Shown in pieces: positions 36,655-45,551 of a stretch of 64,000 nucleotides of DNA (position 1 is the stretch's first letter; each line of letters begins with the position of its first letter). Position numbers and translations under genes: made by a program. The DNA is from JAMXLO01 sp963812075 (lineage in GTDB: Bacteria > Pseudomonadota > Alphaproteobacteria > Acetobacterales > Acetobacteraceae): contig CAWETN010000008.1 in assembly GCA_963812075.1 (NCBI GenBank), forward strand, positions 620,001 to 684,000, in the 5' to 3' direction. The notes beneath the pieces were generated by a model. It was not told the origin of the DNA, searched no databases, and was given only the letters and a program-made list of their open reading frames with translations.

Positions 36655-37658
36655 GCGGCGGCCTCGGGCGGATTGCAGCGCCGATCCGGCGGGATCCAGC
36701 GGTCCAGCGCGGCGGCGAGCGGTGCGGCAACCGGCTGTCGCACCGCCTCTTGCAGCAGGCGCCAGGTGCGCGGGCCGTGCGCCAGGTAGCCGGGACGCCC
36801 GTCGCGCCGGGCCAGCCGCACCCACTGGCCGGCAACGCGCAGATGTCGCTGGGCGGCGCAGGCGGCGTAGGCGGCGCGGAACGCCGCGGCATCGAGTTCC
36901 GGCCGCGCCCCAAGGTAGTGGGCGATCACGGCGTCGGCCAGCACGGGCGGAATGTCCCGGCGCGCGTCCTGCAGCAGCGAGGCGAGATCATAGGCCGGGT
37001 GGCCCAGGGCCGCGCTCTGGAAGTCGAGCACGCCGATCCGCCGCATGCCTTCACGCTGCGGCAACCACAGCAGGTTACCAGCGAAGAAGTCGCGGTGGAC
37101 GAAGCAGACGGGTCCGGCGGCGACGGGCGCGAGCATGGTATCCAGCGCCGCGGCGAATTCGCTCCGCGCGGCCTCCGGCGCGGCTGCGCCGAACATCGCC
37201 GGCCACCACCAGTCGAACAGCGTCGCCAGCGCCGTGGCAGCCATCGTGGCGGCGTCCCAGAGCGCGAGACCAGGCGGCGGCGCGTGTCGCTGCACCGCCA
37301 CCAGGACGTCCGCGGCGGTGACAAAGCAGAGCCCCGCCGCGGAAGGTGGAGGTTCCGCGGCAATCGTCAGCTCCGACACCAGGTCGTCGCCCAGGTCTTC
37401 CTCCAGCAACAGACCCGCGGGCTCGTCCGACGCCAGGATCTCCGGCACCGACACGCCGATGGCGGCCAGATGCGCCGCGATGCGCACGAAGGGCCGGACA
37501 ACCTCCGGCGGCGGCGCGTCCATCAGCACCGCGGGCCGCGGCCCGCCGACCAGCCGGACGTATCGGCGGAAGCTCGCATCCTGCGCCAGCGGCTCCGCCC
37601 GCGCAGCATGGTAGCCGTGCCTGACGAGAAACGCAGCGATCTGCGCCTCGCGGCTCAT
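36651..37658 (-). CDS. amgK: AmgK-like sugar kinase (phosphotransferase fold)
   Basis: This 335-residue protein has the aminoglycoside-phosphotransferase fold. FVHRDFFAGNLLWL holds the catalytic aspartate, and VLDFQSAALGHPAYDLASLL supplies the metal-binding aspartate. In this gene order the family member is AmgK, which phosphorylates MurNAc or GlcNAc at the anomeric position and passes the product to MurU. Its ATG overlaps the tsaE stop and its stop overlaps the murU start, both as ATGA. True antibiotic phosphorylation is an unlikely alternative. Confidence 0.87.
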   Translation of the reverse strand: MSREAQIAAFLVRHGYHAARAEPLAQDASFRRYVRLVGGPRPAVLMDAPPPEVVRPFVRIAAHLAAIGVSVPEILASDEPAGLLLEEDLGDDLVSELTIAAEPPPSAAGLCFVTAADVLVAVQRHAPPPGLALWDAATMAATALATLFDWWWPAMFGAAAPEAARSEFAAALDTMLAPVAAGPVCFVHRDFFAGNLLWLPQREGMRRIGVLDFQSAALGHPAYDLASLLQDARRDIPPVLADAVIAHYLGARPELDAAAFRAAYAACAAQRHLRVAGQWVRLARRDGRPGYLAHGPRTWRLLQEAVRQPVAAPLAAALDRWIPPDRRCNPPEAAA

Positions 37659-38116
37659 GCGATGCGGCCGATCCGGTCCGCCCAGCCGGACAGCACGCAG
37701 CGGCGGCTGGTGATGCCGTCGGGATGCAGCGCAACGGTCAGACCATCCATCGGCCGCGCCTCCCCCAGCCGGTCGGGCCACTCCACCAGCACGATGTCGT
37801 CGCGCGCCTCCTCCCAGCCCAGCTCCATCAGCCCGGTCGGACCGTCGAGGCGCCAGAGATCGAAATGGTGCACCGTGCCGATCCGCGTGAGATAGCTCTG
37901 GACCAGGGTGAAGGTGGGGCTCGGCACCTCCAGCGCTGGGTCGCCTGCCGCGCTCCGCAGGAACGCGCGGGCGAACGCGCTCTTGCCGGCCCCCAGCACG
38001 CCCTCCAGCAGGATCGCATCGCCGACCCGGGCGATCCTGGCCACGCTCGCCGCCAGTGCCTCTGTGGCGGCGAGGTCGGACAGCGCGATGGCACGTGTCG
38101 CGGCGGCAGCGGACAT
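37655..38116 (-). CDS. tsaE: tRNA t6A synthesis ATPase TsaE
   Basis: This P-loop ATPase of about 153 residues helps TsaB-TsaD make threonylcarbamoyladenosine at tRNA position 37. Walker A is LEGVLGAGKSAFARAFL. PSPTFTLVQSY, HHFDLWRL and LVEWPDR are the other conserved parts. The ATG at 38116 is preferred; a TTG at 38152 would add 12 residues. The window also encodes MtaB and TrmO, two enzymes that further modify t6A. It heads the tsaE-amgK-murU-addBA block and diverges from the reductase gene. Confidence 0.93.
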   Translation of the reverse strand: MSAAAATRAIALSDLAATEALAASVARIARVGDAILLEGVLGAGKSAFARAFLRSAAGDPALEVPSPTFTLVQSYLTRIGTVHHFDLWRLDGPTGLMELGWEEARDDIVLVEWPDRLGEARPMDGLTVALHPDGITSRRCVLSGWADRIGRIA

Positions 38117-38178
38117 GGCCGCAATCTGCCCGAGCGGCGAAGTCGCGGACAACCGCGCACTCGACTAAGACGGCCCGC

Positions 38179-39192
38179 ATGACTGGCACAATCGACACCG
38201 ACGTGGCGATCATCGGCGCCGGCCCGGTCGGCCTGTTCGCGGTGTTCGAACTCGGCATGCTGAAGCTCTCCAGCGTGCTGATCGATGCGCTCGCGGATGT
38301 GGGCGGCCAATGCGCGGCGCTCTACCCGGAAAAGCCGATCTACGACATCCCCGCCCATCCGGCGATCGAGGCCGGCGAGCTGATCGCCGGGCTCGAGCGC
38401 CAGATCGCGCCGTTCCAGGCACCTCGCCTGCTCGGGCGGCGCGTCACCGGCCTCGTCGGAGAACCCGGCCGCTTCACGCTGAGCACCGACCAGGGCGACA
38501 GCGTACACGCCAGGGCCGTGCTGATCGCCGCGGGCGCCGGCGCGTTCGGCCCGAACCGTCCCCCGCTCGACGGCCTGCCGGACTACGAGGCAACCGGCGC
38601 CGTGCAGTACTACGTGCGCCGCCGCGAGGATCTGCGCGGCCGGCGCGTGGTGATCGCCGGCGGCGGCGATTCCGCGGTGGACTGGGCCCTGACACTGCGC
38701 GACATCGCGCGCGTCGCCGTCGTGCACCGGCGCGCGAAGTTCCGCGCCGCACCCGACAGTGCAGCGCAGCTCGACGCCGCAGCGAAGAACGGCGAGATCG
38801 AGCTGGTGATCCCATACCAGTTGCATGCGCTGCACGGCACCGACGGCACGCTGCGCCACGTCGAGGTAGCGACGCTGCAAGGCGAGACGCGGCAGCTGGA
38901 AGCCGACGTGCTGCTGCCGTTCTTCGGGCTGTCGATGGATCTCGGACCAATCGCCGCCTGGGGCCTGGACAGTCACCTGCATCACGTCAAGGTCGATCCC
39001 GCGACCTGCCAGACTTCGACGCCGGGCGTGTTCGCGATCGGCGACGTGGTAACCTATCCGGGCAAGCTGAAGCTGATCCTGCAGGGCTTCAGCGAAGCCG
39101 CGGTCGCGGCGCACGCGATCTTCGGCGTGGTGCATCCGGGCGAGGCGCTGCACTTCGAATATTCCACGACGAAGGGCGTGCCGGCGTCGTAG
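38179..39192 (+). CDS. Ferredoxin/flavodoxin-NADP reductase (TrxR-like)
   Basis: This 337-residue flavoprotein resembles thioredoxin reductase but lacks its CxxC redox pair, which marks it as the YumC-type ferredoxin-NADP reductase. FAD binding is by AIIGAGPVGLFAVFELG, followed by VGGQCAALYPEKPIYDIP. NADP binding is by VVIAGGGDSAVDWAL, and the C-terminal FAD motif is GVFAIGDVVTYPGKLKLI. It transfers electrons between NADPH and ferredoxin. In a cell with IspH and radical-SAM enzymes such reductants are needed, although no direct link is shown. It ends at a hairpin facing the next gene. Confidence 0.92.
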   Translation: MTGTIDTDVAIIGAGPVGLFAVFELGMLKLSSVLIDALADVGGQCAALYPEKPIYDIPAHPAIEAGELIAGLERQIAPFQAPRLLGRRVTGLVGEPGRFTLSTDQGDSVHARAVLIAAGAGAFGPNRPPLDGLPDYEATGAVQYYVRRREDLRGRRVVIAGGGDSAVDWALTLRDIARVAVVHRRAKFRAAPDSAAQLDAAAKNGEIELVIPYQLHALHGTDGTLRHVEVATLQGETRQLEADVLLPFFGLSMDLGPIAAWGLDSHLHHVKVDPATCQTSTPGVFAIGDVVTYPGKLKLILQGFSEAAVAAHAIFGVVHPGEALHFEYSTTKGVPAS

Positions 39193-39204
39193 CAAGCAAG
39201 GATT

Positions 39205-39245
39205 TCACCACAGAGGCACAGAGCCCTCGGTGTTCTCTGTGGTGA
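39205..39245. terminator. 11-bp hairpin between convergent genes
   Basis: The arms TCACCACAGAG (39205-39215) and CTCTGTGGTGA (39235-39245) pair perfectly around a 19-base loop. It lies between the convergent reductase and propeller genes and could end transcription from both sides. A related CACCACAGAG-type sequence is a frequent intergenic repeat in bacteria, so repeat origin is also possible. Confidence 0.6.
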
Positions 39246-39258
39246 TACTGCTCCTTCC

Positions 39259-40314
39259 TTACCCGCAGGCCAGCGCGTAGATGTCCTTCACACCATGCGG
39301 CAGGTTCATCGACTGCCAGCTCGTACCGCCGTCCTGGGTGCCGAACACCTCGCCGTCATAGCGCGCGCCGATGTAGACCTGCTGCGGATCGGTCTGGTGC
39401 AAAGCCACCGACATGACCGTGCCGTGCACCTGCACCTTGTCGAAGCGCTGCCAGGTCTGCCCCTTGTCCTTGCTGCGGTACACCGCCCCGTCCTTGCTCG
39501 CCGCGGCGACGCTCAGCGCCGAATAGAGCGTGCCCGGCTCGCTCGGTGACGCCCTGACGTCGCGACCGTACGTGGTGGGCGAGAACCGGCCGACCTCCAT
39601 GTCCTGCCAGCTGTTGCCGTCATCGGCGGTGCGGAACAGGCCCATGCGTACCGCGACGATCACCGCATCAGGATCTGCCGGATTGATCGCGATTGCGTGG
39701 CCGTCGAGCATCCCTTCGTCCGCGGTGTCACTGGCGATCTTGCTCTTCAGGTGCGGCAGCTTCGCCAGGCGGATCAGATCGTCGCTGCAGTCCTTCCAGC
39801 TCTCGCCGCCATCCGTGGTGCGCATCACCCCGCCGACCTCGAGTGCCGCGAAGATCGTGCCGGGCTTCGACGGATGCTGCGCCATGCGCATCACGCGCAG
39901 CCCGAACGGCATCACGCACCGGGTCGGCATGCCGGGATCGGGCAGCCGCCGCCAGGTCTCACCGCTGTCCTCGCTGCGATAGACCGCCAGCGGCGAGCCG
40001 CCGGCATAGACCAGCTTCGGGTTGCCGGCATCGACCAGGAACGACCAGATCTCCATGTTCTTGTCGGGGAAGTTGGCGCGTTTGAAGGTCTTGCCGCGGT
40101 CGGTGCTGCGATATACGCCGTCATGCGTGCCGGCGAACACGATGTTCGGATCGGTCGGGTGCACGTGCACCGTGTTGCTGCTGAATTCGCTGATCACGTG
40201 CTGCCATTCGCCGGTCCCGGCGGGGCGACAGAACACCCCGACCTTCCCTGGGTCCTTGTCGCTGCGGCCGACCGTTCCGGCCACGCTGGCGTAGACGTTT
40301 GCTTGGCTTGCCAT
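39259..40314 (-). CDS. Six-Asp-box beta-propeller protein (BNR/sialidase-like)
   Basis: This 351-residue protein consists almost wholly of propeller blades. Six Asp-box motifs (S/TxDxGxxW/F) are visible: YRSTDRGKTF at 68-77, then YRSEDSGETW, MRTTDGGESW, FRTADDGNSW, YRSKDKGQTW and FGTQDGGTSW. The intervening segments repeat a PxxPxxVFAGTHDGVY-like strand. No signal peptide or membrane anchor is seen at the N-terminus MASQANVYASVAG. Catalytic sialidase residues are not evident, so a binding or scaffold role is more likely. It is divergent from the Ldh-family gene. The function is unknown. Confidence 0.85.
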   Translation of the reverse strand: MASQANVYASVAGTVGRSDKDPGKVGVFCRPAGTGEWQHVISEFSSNTVHVHPTDPNIVFAGTHDGVYRSTDRGKTFKRANFPDKNMEIWSFLVDAGNPKLVYAGGSPLAVYRSEDSGETWRRLPDPGMPTRCVMPFGLRVMRMAQHPSKPGTIFAALEVGGVMRTTDGGESWKDCSDDLIRLAKLPHLKSKIASDTADEGMLDGHAIAINPADPDAVIVAVRMGLFRTADDGNSWQDMEVGRFSPTTYGRDVRASPSEPGTLYSALSVAAASKDGAVYRSKDKGQTWQRFDKVQVHGTVMSVALHQTDPQQVYIGARYDGEVFGTQDGGTSWQSMNLPHGVKDIYALACG

Positions 40315-40424
40315 GTCCGCTCCTCCCGTATTCGGTGGCGGTCAGGCTACGCCAGATGCGCCGGGGTTGACAGTGGGGGCGCCGGCCGCCTTGCTGATTG
40401 CAAAGCGCCGGAGGAGGGGCCGCC

Positions 40425-41474
40425 ATGCCGACAGTGTCTGCCGAACGCCTGATGGACATCTCGAAGGCCCTGTTGCTGGCTGCCGGCGCATCCGCGGAAG
40501 AGGCCGCGACGATCGCTCGCTACAACATCGGCGCCAACCTCGTCGGCCACGACTCGCACGGCATCATCCTGATCCCGACCTACATCGACCGCATCAAGGT
40601 CGGCCACATCGTGCCAGGCGCGCCGTGGACCATCATGCAGGAGACGCCGAGCAGCACGGTGATCGATGGCAACTGGGGCTTCGGCTACGTCGTGACCGAC
40701 CGCGCCATGCGCTACACGATCGACAAGGCAAAGAAGCAGATGGTAGCTGCGGCGACGGTGTACCGCCAGAGCCATATCGGCCGGCTCGCGTCGTATCCGC
40801 TGATGGCGGCGCGCGAGGGCATGATCGCGATGATCACCGCCGACTCCGGCCGCAGCGCCAAGGCGGTCGCGCCGTTCGGCGGGGCGAAGGCGCGGCTCGG
40901 CACCAACCCGATCTGCTTCGCCATTCCGTCGAACCTGGAGGGTCCGCTGTTCTTCGACATGGCAACCTCCGCCGCCGCGGCCGGCAAGATCAACGTTGCT
41001 ACCGCGCGCGGCGAGCAGGTGCCAGCGGGCTGGCTGATCGACGCCGACGGCAAGCCGTCCACCGATCCGCGCGTGCTGCGCCAGGGCGGCGCGCTGCTGC
41101 CGGTCGGCGGTACGGAAGGTTACAAAGGCTACGGTCTCGCCACCATCGTCGAGATCCTGTCGGGCCTGCTCACGGGTCTCGGCTATGGCGTGGAGCCGAC
41201 CGGGCGGCACAACGACGGCTGCTTCATCGCCGTGTTCAACGTCGCCGCGTTCCGCGACCTGGACACCTTCAAGTCGGAGGTCACCGAGTTCGCGCAGTAC
41301 CTGAAGGCGACGCCGCCGGCTGAGGGCTTCACCGAGGTGCTGTATCCCGGCGAGATCGAGTTCAAGCGCGAGCAGGACCGACGCAAGAACGGCATCCCGG
41401 TGGAGGACGCCACCTGGAAGAAGCTGCAGGACCTCGCGCAGGGCTACGGCCTGACAGACAAGCTGGGACTGTAA
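40425..41474 (+). CDS. Ldh family NAD(P)-dependent oxidoreductase
   Basis: This 349-residue protein belongs to the malate/L-lactate/ureidoglycolate dehydrogenase family (LDH2/MDH2), which is unrelated to classical lactate dehydrogenase. Conserved parts are VGHDSHGIILIPTYID, the histidine-containing RQSHIGRLASYPLMAA, KARLGTNPICFAIP, DMATSAAAAGKI and GGTEGYKGYGLATIVEIL. Members reduce 2-oxo acids or oxidise 2-hydroxy acids. The ATG at 40425 is preceded by GGAGGAGGGG. It lies three bases before the amidohydrolase gene, so the two may act on the same N-acyl or hydroxy-acid pathway. Confidence 0.92.
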   Translation: MPTVSAERLMDISKALLLAAGASAEEAATIARYNIGANLVGHDSHGIILIPTYIDRIKVGHIVPGAPWTIMQETPSSTVIDGNWGFGYVVTDRAMRYTIDKAKKQMVAAATVYRQSHIGRLASYPLMAAREGMIAMITADSGRSAKAVAPFGGAKARLGTNPICFAIPSNLEGPLFFDMATSAAAAGKINVATARGEQVPAGWLIDADGKPSTDPRVLRQGGALLPVGGTEGYKGYGLATIVEILSGLLTGLGYGVEPTGRHNDGCFIAVFNVAAFRDLDTFKSEVTEFAQYLKATPPAEGFTEVLYPGEIEFKREQDRRKNGIPVEDATWKKLQDLAQGYGLTDKLGL

Positions 41475-41477
41475 GCC

Positions 41478-43178
41478 ATGGCAGACCTGGTCATCCGCAA
41501 CGGCACGGTCGTCGACGGTACCGGCGCCGATCCGTTCGAGGCCGATGTGGCAATCGATGGCGGCAAGATCGTTGCGCTCGGCGAAGTTGCAGTTCGTGGC
41601 AGGGAGGAAATCGACGCACGCGGCCTGCTGGTGACGCCCGGCTTCATCGATCCGCACACGCACTACGACGGACAGGCGACATGGAGCAGCCGCATCACGC
41701 CGTCGTCGTGGAACGGCGTCACCACCACGCTGTTCGGCAACTGCGGCGTCGGCTTCGCGCCCTGCAAGCCGTCGCAGCGCGAGATGCTGGTGAAGCTGAT
41801 GGAGGGTGTCGAGGACATCCCCGAGGTGGTGCTCACCGAAGGCCTGCCATGGAACTGGCAGAGTTTTCCGAGCTTCCTCGATGCTCTGGCGGCGCGGCAG
41901 TACGACATGGACATCGCGACGCAGGTGCCGCACGCAGCTCTGCGCGTGTTCGTCATGGGCGAGCGCGGCGCCGACCGTGAAGCTGCGACCGAGCAGGATC
42001 GTGCCGAGATGGCACGGCTTGCGGCGGAAGGCATCAAGGCGGGTGCGCTGGGCTTCTCCACGTCGCGCACGCTGAACCACAAGACGCTGGATGGCCGTTC
42101 CATCCCGACGCTCGATGCGGCCGAGGCCGAGCTTGCCGCGATCGCCGGTGCGCTGCACGACATCGGCAAGGGCTGGATGCAGGTGATCTCCGACTTCGAC
42201 GACGTCGAGGACGAGTTCGCCATGTTGCGGCGGCTGGTCGCCACGTCGCAGCGGCCGATGGCGATCACCATCCTGCAGCGCGACGCGAAGCCCGAGGAGT
42301 GGCGCCGGTTGTGCGGCTGGATCGCCGAGGCGAATGCCGCGGGATTGCCGATGCTGGGCCAGGTGCTGACGCGACCGACCGGCATCCTCCTGGGCTTCGA
42401 GATCTCGCAGAACCCGTTTGTCAACCGGCCCGGCTACCAGCAGATCGCGTCGTTGCCGTTCGAACAGCGCATCGCGACGCTGCGGCAGCCGGAGTTCCGC
42501 ACTCGTCTGATCGGCGAGACCGACGGTGGCGGAGGCATGGCGCGGCGCGTGGCGAAATGGGACCGCATCTTCCCACTCGGCGATCCGCCGGACTACGAGC
42601 CATCGGCCGATGCGTCGGTCGCGGCGATGGCAGCGCGGCAGGGGCGTGATCCGGCCGAGGTGGCCTACGACCTTTTGCTGGAGCGGGACGGCAAGGCGAT
42701 TCTGTATCGGCCGCTGTCCAACTACAGCTACGGCAATCTCGACACGGTGCACGACATGCTGACGCACGACGCGACGATCGTCGGCCTCGGCGACGGCGGC
42801 GCGCATGTCGGCGTGCTGTGCGATTCGAGTGCCATCAGCTACCTGCTGACGCACTGGACGCGCGACCGCAGGCACGGCGCGAAGGTGAAGCTGCCTTGGG
42901 CGATCCGGCGACTGACGCGCGACTCCGCATCCGCCATCGGTCTGGTCGATCGCGGCGTGGTGGCGCCGGGCTACAAGGCCGACATCAACGTGATCGACTA
43001 CGATCACCTGCAACTCCGCCAGCCCGAGGTGGTGTACGACCTGCCGAGTGGCGGACGTCGGCTGGTGCAGCGCACCGACGGTTACGTCGCGACGATCGTG
43101 TCCGGCGTGCCGGTGTATCGCGACGGCGAGGCGACCGGCGCGTTGCCCGGCCGGCTGGTGCGCGGCGCCTCAGCCTGA
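41478..43178 (+). CDS. N-acyl-D-amino-acid deacylase-like amidohydrolase
   Basis: This 566-residue metal-dependent hydrolase of the D-aminoacylase type starts MADLVIRNGTVVDGTGADP. The metal-binding HxH is in GFIDPHTHYDGQATW, followed by GVTTTLFGNCGVGFAPC, and a C-terminal GDGGAHVGVLCDSS carries the conserved aspartate/histidine region. GYKADINVIDYD completes the composite beta-sandwich domain. Substrates in the family range from N-acyl-D-amino acids to other amides, so the exact substrate is open. It is cotranscribed with the Ldh-family gene and overlaps the convergent TPR gene by nine bases. Confidence 0.9.
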   Translation: MADLVIRNGTVVDGTGADPFEADVAIDGGKIVALGEVAVRGREEIDARGLLVTPGFIDPHTHYDGQATWSSRITPSSWNGVTTTLFGNCGVGFAPCKPSQREMLVKLMEGVEDIPEVVLTEGLPWNWQSFPSFLDALAARQYDMDIATQVPHAALRVFVMGERGADREAATEQDRAEMARLAAEGIKAGALGFSTSRTLNHKTLDGRSIPTLDAAEAELAAIAGALHDIGKGWMQVISDFDDVEDEFAMLRRLVATSQRPMAITILQRDAKPEEWRRLCGWIAEANAAGLPMLGQVLTRPTGILLGFEISQNPFVNRPGYQQIASLPFEQRIATLRQPEFRTRLIGETDGGGGMARRVAKWDRIFPLGDPPDYEPSADASVAAMAARQGRDPAEVAYDLLLERDGKAILYRPLSNYSYGNLDTVHDMLTHDATIVGLGDGGAHVGVLCDSSAISYLLTHWTRDRRHGAKVKLPWAIRRLTRDSASAIGLVDRGVVAPGYKADINVIDYDHLQLRQPEVVYDLPSGGRRLVQRTDGYVATIVSGVPVYRDGEATGALPGRLVRGASA

Positions 43179-44531
43179 CAGCGCCCGCACCACCTCCGCC
43201 ACCACGCCGTGCCAGTCGCCCGGCTGCCGCTGCCGGAACAGGCGCGCGGTTGGATACCAGGGCGTATCGGCGCGATCGAGCAGCCAACGGCAGTCGGCGC
43301 TGAACGGCAGCATGATCCACACCGGCTTGCCGAGCGCTCCGGCAAGGTGTGCGATCGAAGTGTCGATGGTGACCACCAGGTCCATCAGCGCAACCACCGC
43401 GGCGTTATCGGCGAATTCCTTTAGTTTGGGACTGTGATCCACCACCATGGGATGGGCGTCGAGCCAGGAACGATCGGCTGCCGGTATCTCGTGCTGCAAA
43501 GCGTGGAATTCCAGATCAGGCCGTTCCAACAAGGGGGCGAGCATGGCGAGCGGCAACGAACGATGCGGCGCGTGCTGCATGCCGGACCATGCGATGCCGA
43601 TGCGCTTCCGGCGCGGAATGCCGAGCAGTGCCTGCCAAAGCAGCAGATATTCAGGCGGCATGGACAGATATGGGACACGTGCAGGCACTTTTGCCACGGT
43701 CGTGCCAAATGCCATCGGCAGGCTCATCAGCGGGCACTGGAAATCGACGTCGCTGACATGGTCGTAAAATGTGATCACCTTGTCGGCGCCTGGAAAGTTA
43801 GCCAGCAGCTTGCCGAGAACGGGCTGCACGCGCAGCACGACGCGCGCGCCGCGCTGTGTTACCCACGGCAGGTAGCGGACGTATTGCAACGTGTCGCCCA
43901 GTCCCTGTTCAGCTTGCAGCAGGATGGTCTTGCCCCCTATGTCGAACTCCCCCCGCCAATGCGGCACATACTCCGGGAGCCCATCGGCCACATGCAGGCT
44001 CGGGATCTTCAGTCGTGCCTCGAGTTGTTCCCATGCCTGCGGCCACATGCCCAGGGCCAGCATTGCAATTGCTTCGTTGTGCCGCAGCTCCACCGAATCC
44101 GGCATTGCCATCAGCGCCTGGCGAAACTTTTCAAGCGCCTCTGCGTGACGATTCAGTGCGACCAGCGCGTGACCGCAGTTATGCAATGCGCCCGGGTCGT
44201 GCGGGCTCTGCGCCAGCGCGCGGCGGCAGCAGACGAGTGCTCCCTCGAAATCCCGCTTCCGCAGCAGCGCGCCCGCGAGCTCGTTCAGCAGATTGAATGT
44301 GTCGCCGGTTCCCGGCGGGGCAGCCTGCAGCGCCGCGGCGAAACACCGGGCAGCCTGGTCGAAGTCGCCTTCCTTTTCGCGCACGCCGCCCAGCAAACGC
44401 AGGGCCAGCCAGTCATGCGGGACGCGCTGCAGGATCGCCTGACATGCGCCCGCCGCTTCGGCGAGCCGACCAGCCTCGAAGTGGCCCAGCGCGGTGATAT
44501 GCGTGGTCAGGTCGGCCGGTTGGCTCGCCAT
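43170..44531 (-). CDS. Tetratricopeptide protein with GT9/GT41-like domain
   Basis: This 453-residue protein has two parts. Residues 1 to about 170 contain four or five TPR units (for example ALGHFEAGRLAEAAGACQAIL and ALLRKRDFEGALVCCRRAL). The C-terminal part looks like a glycosyltransferase B-fold domain, with LLQAEQGLGDTLQYVRYLP, RIGIAWSGMQHAPHRSLPL and VVTIDTSIAHLAGALGKPVWIML. Similar proteins are thought to glycosylate proteins or surface glycans, but no target is visible. No signal peptide is seen. The gene stands alone among catabolic genes. Confidence 0.85.
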   Translation of the reverse strand: MASQPADLTTHITALGHFEAGRLAEAAGACQAILQRVPHDWLALRLLGGVREKEGDFDQAARCFAAALQAAPPGTGDTFNLLNELAGALLRKRDFEGALVCCRRALAQSPHDPGALHNCGHALVALNRHAEALEKFRQALMAMPDSVELRHNEAIAMLALGMWPQAWEQLEARLKIPSLHVADGLPEYVPHWRGEFDIGGKTILLQAEQGLGDTLQYVRYLPWVTQRGARVVLRVQPVLGKLLANFPGADKVITFYDHVSDVDFQCPLMSLPMAFGTTVAKVPARVPYLSMPPEYLLLWQALLGIPRRKRIGIAWSGMQHAPHRSLPLAMLAPLLERPDLEFHALQHEIPAADRSWLDAHPMVVDHSPKLKEFADNAAVVALMDLVVTIDTSIAHLAGALGKPVWIMLPFSADCRWLLDRADTPWYPTARLFRQRQPGDWHGVVAEVVRALSG

Positions 44532-44599
44532 CGCCTGCGCCTCGATCGACGTGCTATCATCGCCTTTATCGCATCTCGCAGCGGCAATGGGGACCCGGC

Positions 44600-45547
44600 A
44601 TGGCCAAGCGCATCAATCGAGCGATCGAACTGCTGGCACAGGGCCAGGCGATCTACTACGACGGGCCGCACTCCGGCCACGTGCTGACACACTCGCAGGG
44701 ACGCGAGGATGCCGGCACCTGGGCCGACTATATGAACGTCGGCATGGAGCACGGCGCGTTCGACATGACAGGCCTCGCCGAGTACCTGCGCGGCATGGTG
44801 GACGGCGGCCCGACGCGGTCGGGTCATCGCACGCCGACGGTGATCGTCGAGGCGCCGGTGAACGGCACCGACGAGGCGAATGTGCGGTTCAACGCCTGGC
44901 AGTTCCGCCAAATCCTGGGTCGCGGTGTGCATGGCATCCTGTTGTGCCAGGCGGAGACCGCGGATGCGGTGCGGGCGTTCATCGAGGCCTGCCGTTATCC
45001 GCATCACGCCGCCGGCGTCGATCCTGCAATTCCATCGCCGGTGCAGCGCCTGCACGGTGTGCAGCGGCCGGCGCGTGGCGGCAATGGCCGCCTGGGCATC
45101 GGCACGCGCGGCCGTGGGTCCGAAGCCACCGCCGCGGCGATCTGGGGCGTGTCACAACAGGCGTATATGCAGTGCTGCGACCCATGGCCACTCAATCCCG
45201 AGGGCGAATTGCTGCTGGGCGTGAAGCTGGAAAGCCCGGAGGGCATCGCCAACTGCGAGGCGATCTGTGCCGTGCCGGGCCTGGGTTTTGCCGAGATGGG
45301 TCCCGGCGATCTCGGGCTGTCGCTTGGCTACACCACGTTGCAGCGCGATCCGTATCCGCCTGAGATGGCCGAGTCGCGCGAGCGCGTGTTCGCGGCGTGC
45401 CGGCGCAACGGCATCGCGTTCCTGGAGGGCTGCTCGCCGGACAACATCGTGGGCCGGCTGGACGAGGGTGTGCGCGTGATCGCCGGCCACAACCCGGAGA
45501 CCGCGCGCATCGGGCGCGCGCATCAGCGGCGGGCGATGGCCGTTTAG
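44600..45547 (+). CDS. HpcH/HpaI-family aldolase
   Basis: This 315-residue TIM-barrel protein belongs to the class II pyruvate-aldolase / citrate-lyase-beta family. The conserved metal-binding glutamate lies in GVKLESPEGIANCE and the aspartate in FAEMGPGDLGLSLG. Other family parts are VNGTDEANVRFNAWQFRQIL, GVHGILLCQAETAD and GTRGRGSEATAAAIWG. Such enzymes cleave 4-hydroxy-2-oxo acids or acyl-CoA citramalates to pyruvate or similar. It is followed by hydratase, acyl-CoA dehydrogenase and CoA-transferase genes, which hints at a degradation route for a branched acid (inference). Confidence 0.88.
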   Translation: MAKRINRAIELLAQGQAIYYDGPHSGHVLTHSQGREDAGTWADYMNVGMEHGAFDMTGLAEYLRGMVDGGPTRSGHRTPTVIVEAPVNGTDEANVRFNAWQFRQILGRGVHGILLCQAETADAVRAFIEACRYPHHAAGVDPAIPSPVQRLHGVQRPARGGNGRLGIGTRGRGSEATAAAIWGVSQQAYMQCCDPWPLNPEGELLLGVKLESPEGIANCEAICAVPGLGFAEMGPGDLGLSLGYTTLQRDPYPPEMAESRERVFAACRRNGIAFLEGCSPDNIVGRLDEGVRVIAGHNPETARIGRAHQRRAMAV

Positions 45548-45551
45548 GGCT

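Noticed and set aside
36651..37658. An aminoglycoside resistance gene
   Set aside because: The fold matches, but the overlap with murU and the tsaE-amgK-murU order indicate a MurNAc/GlcNAc kinase.
40347..43013. An 888-codon minus-strand frame opposite the Ldh and amidohydrolase genes
   Set aside because: It is antisense to two well-recognised genes, and its product is low-complexity His/Arg/Ala with no motif.
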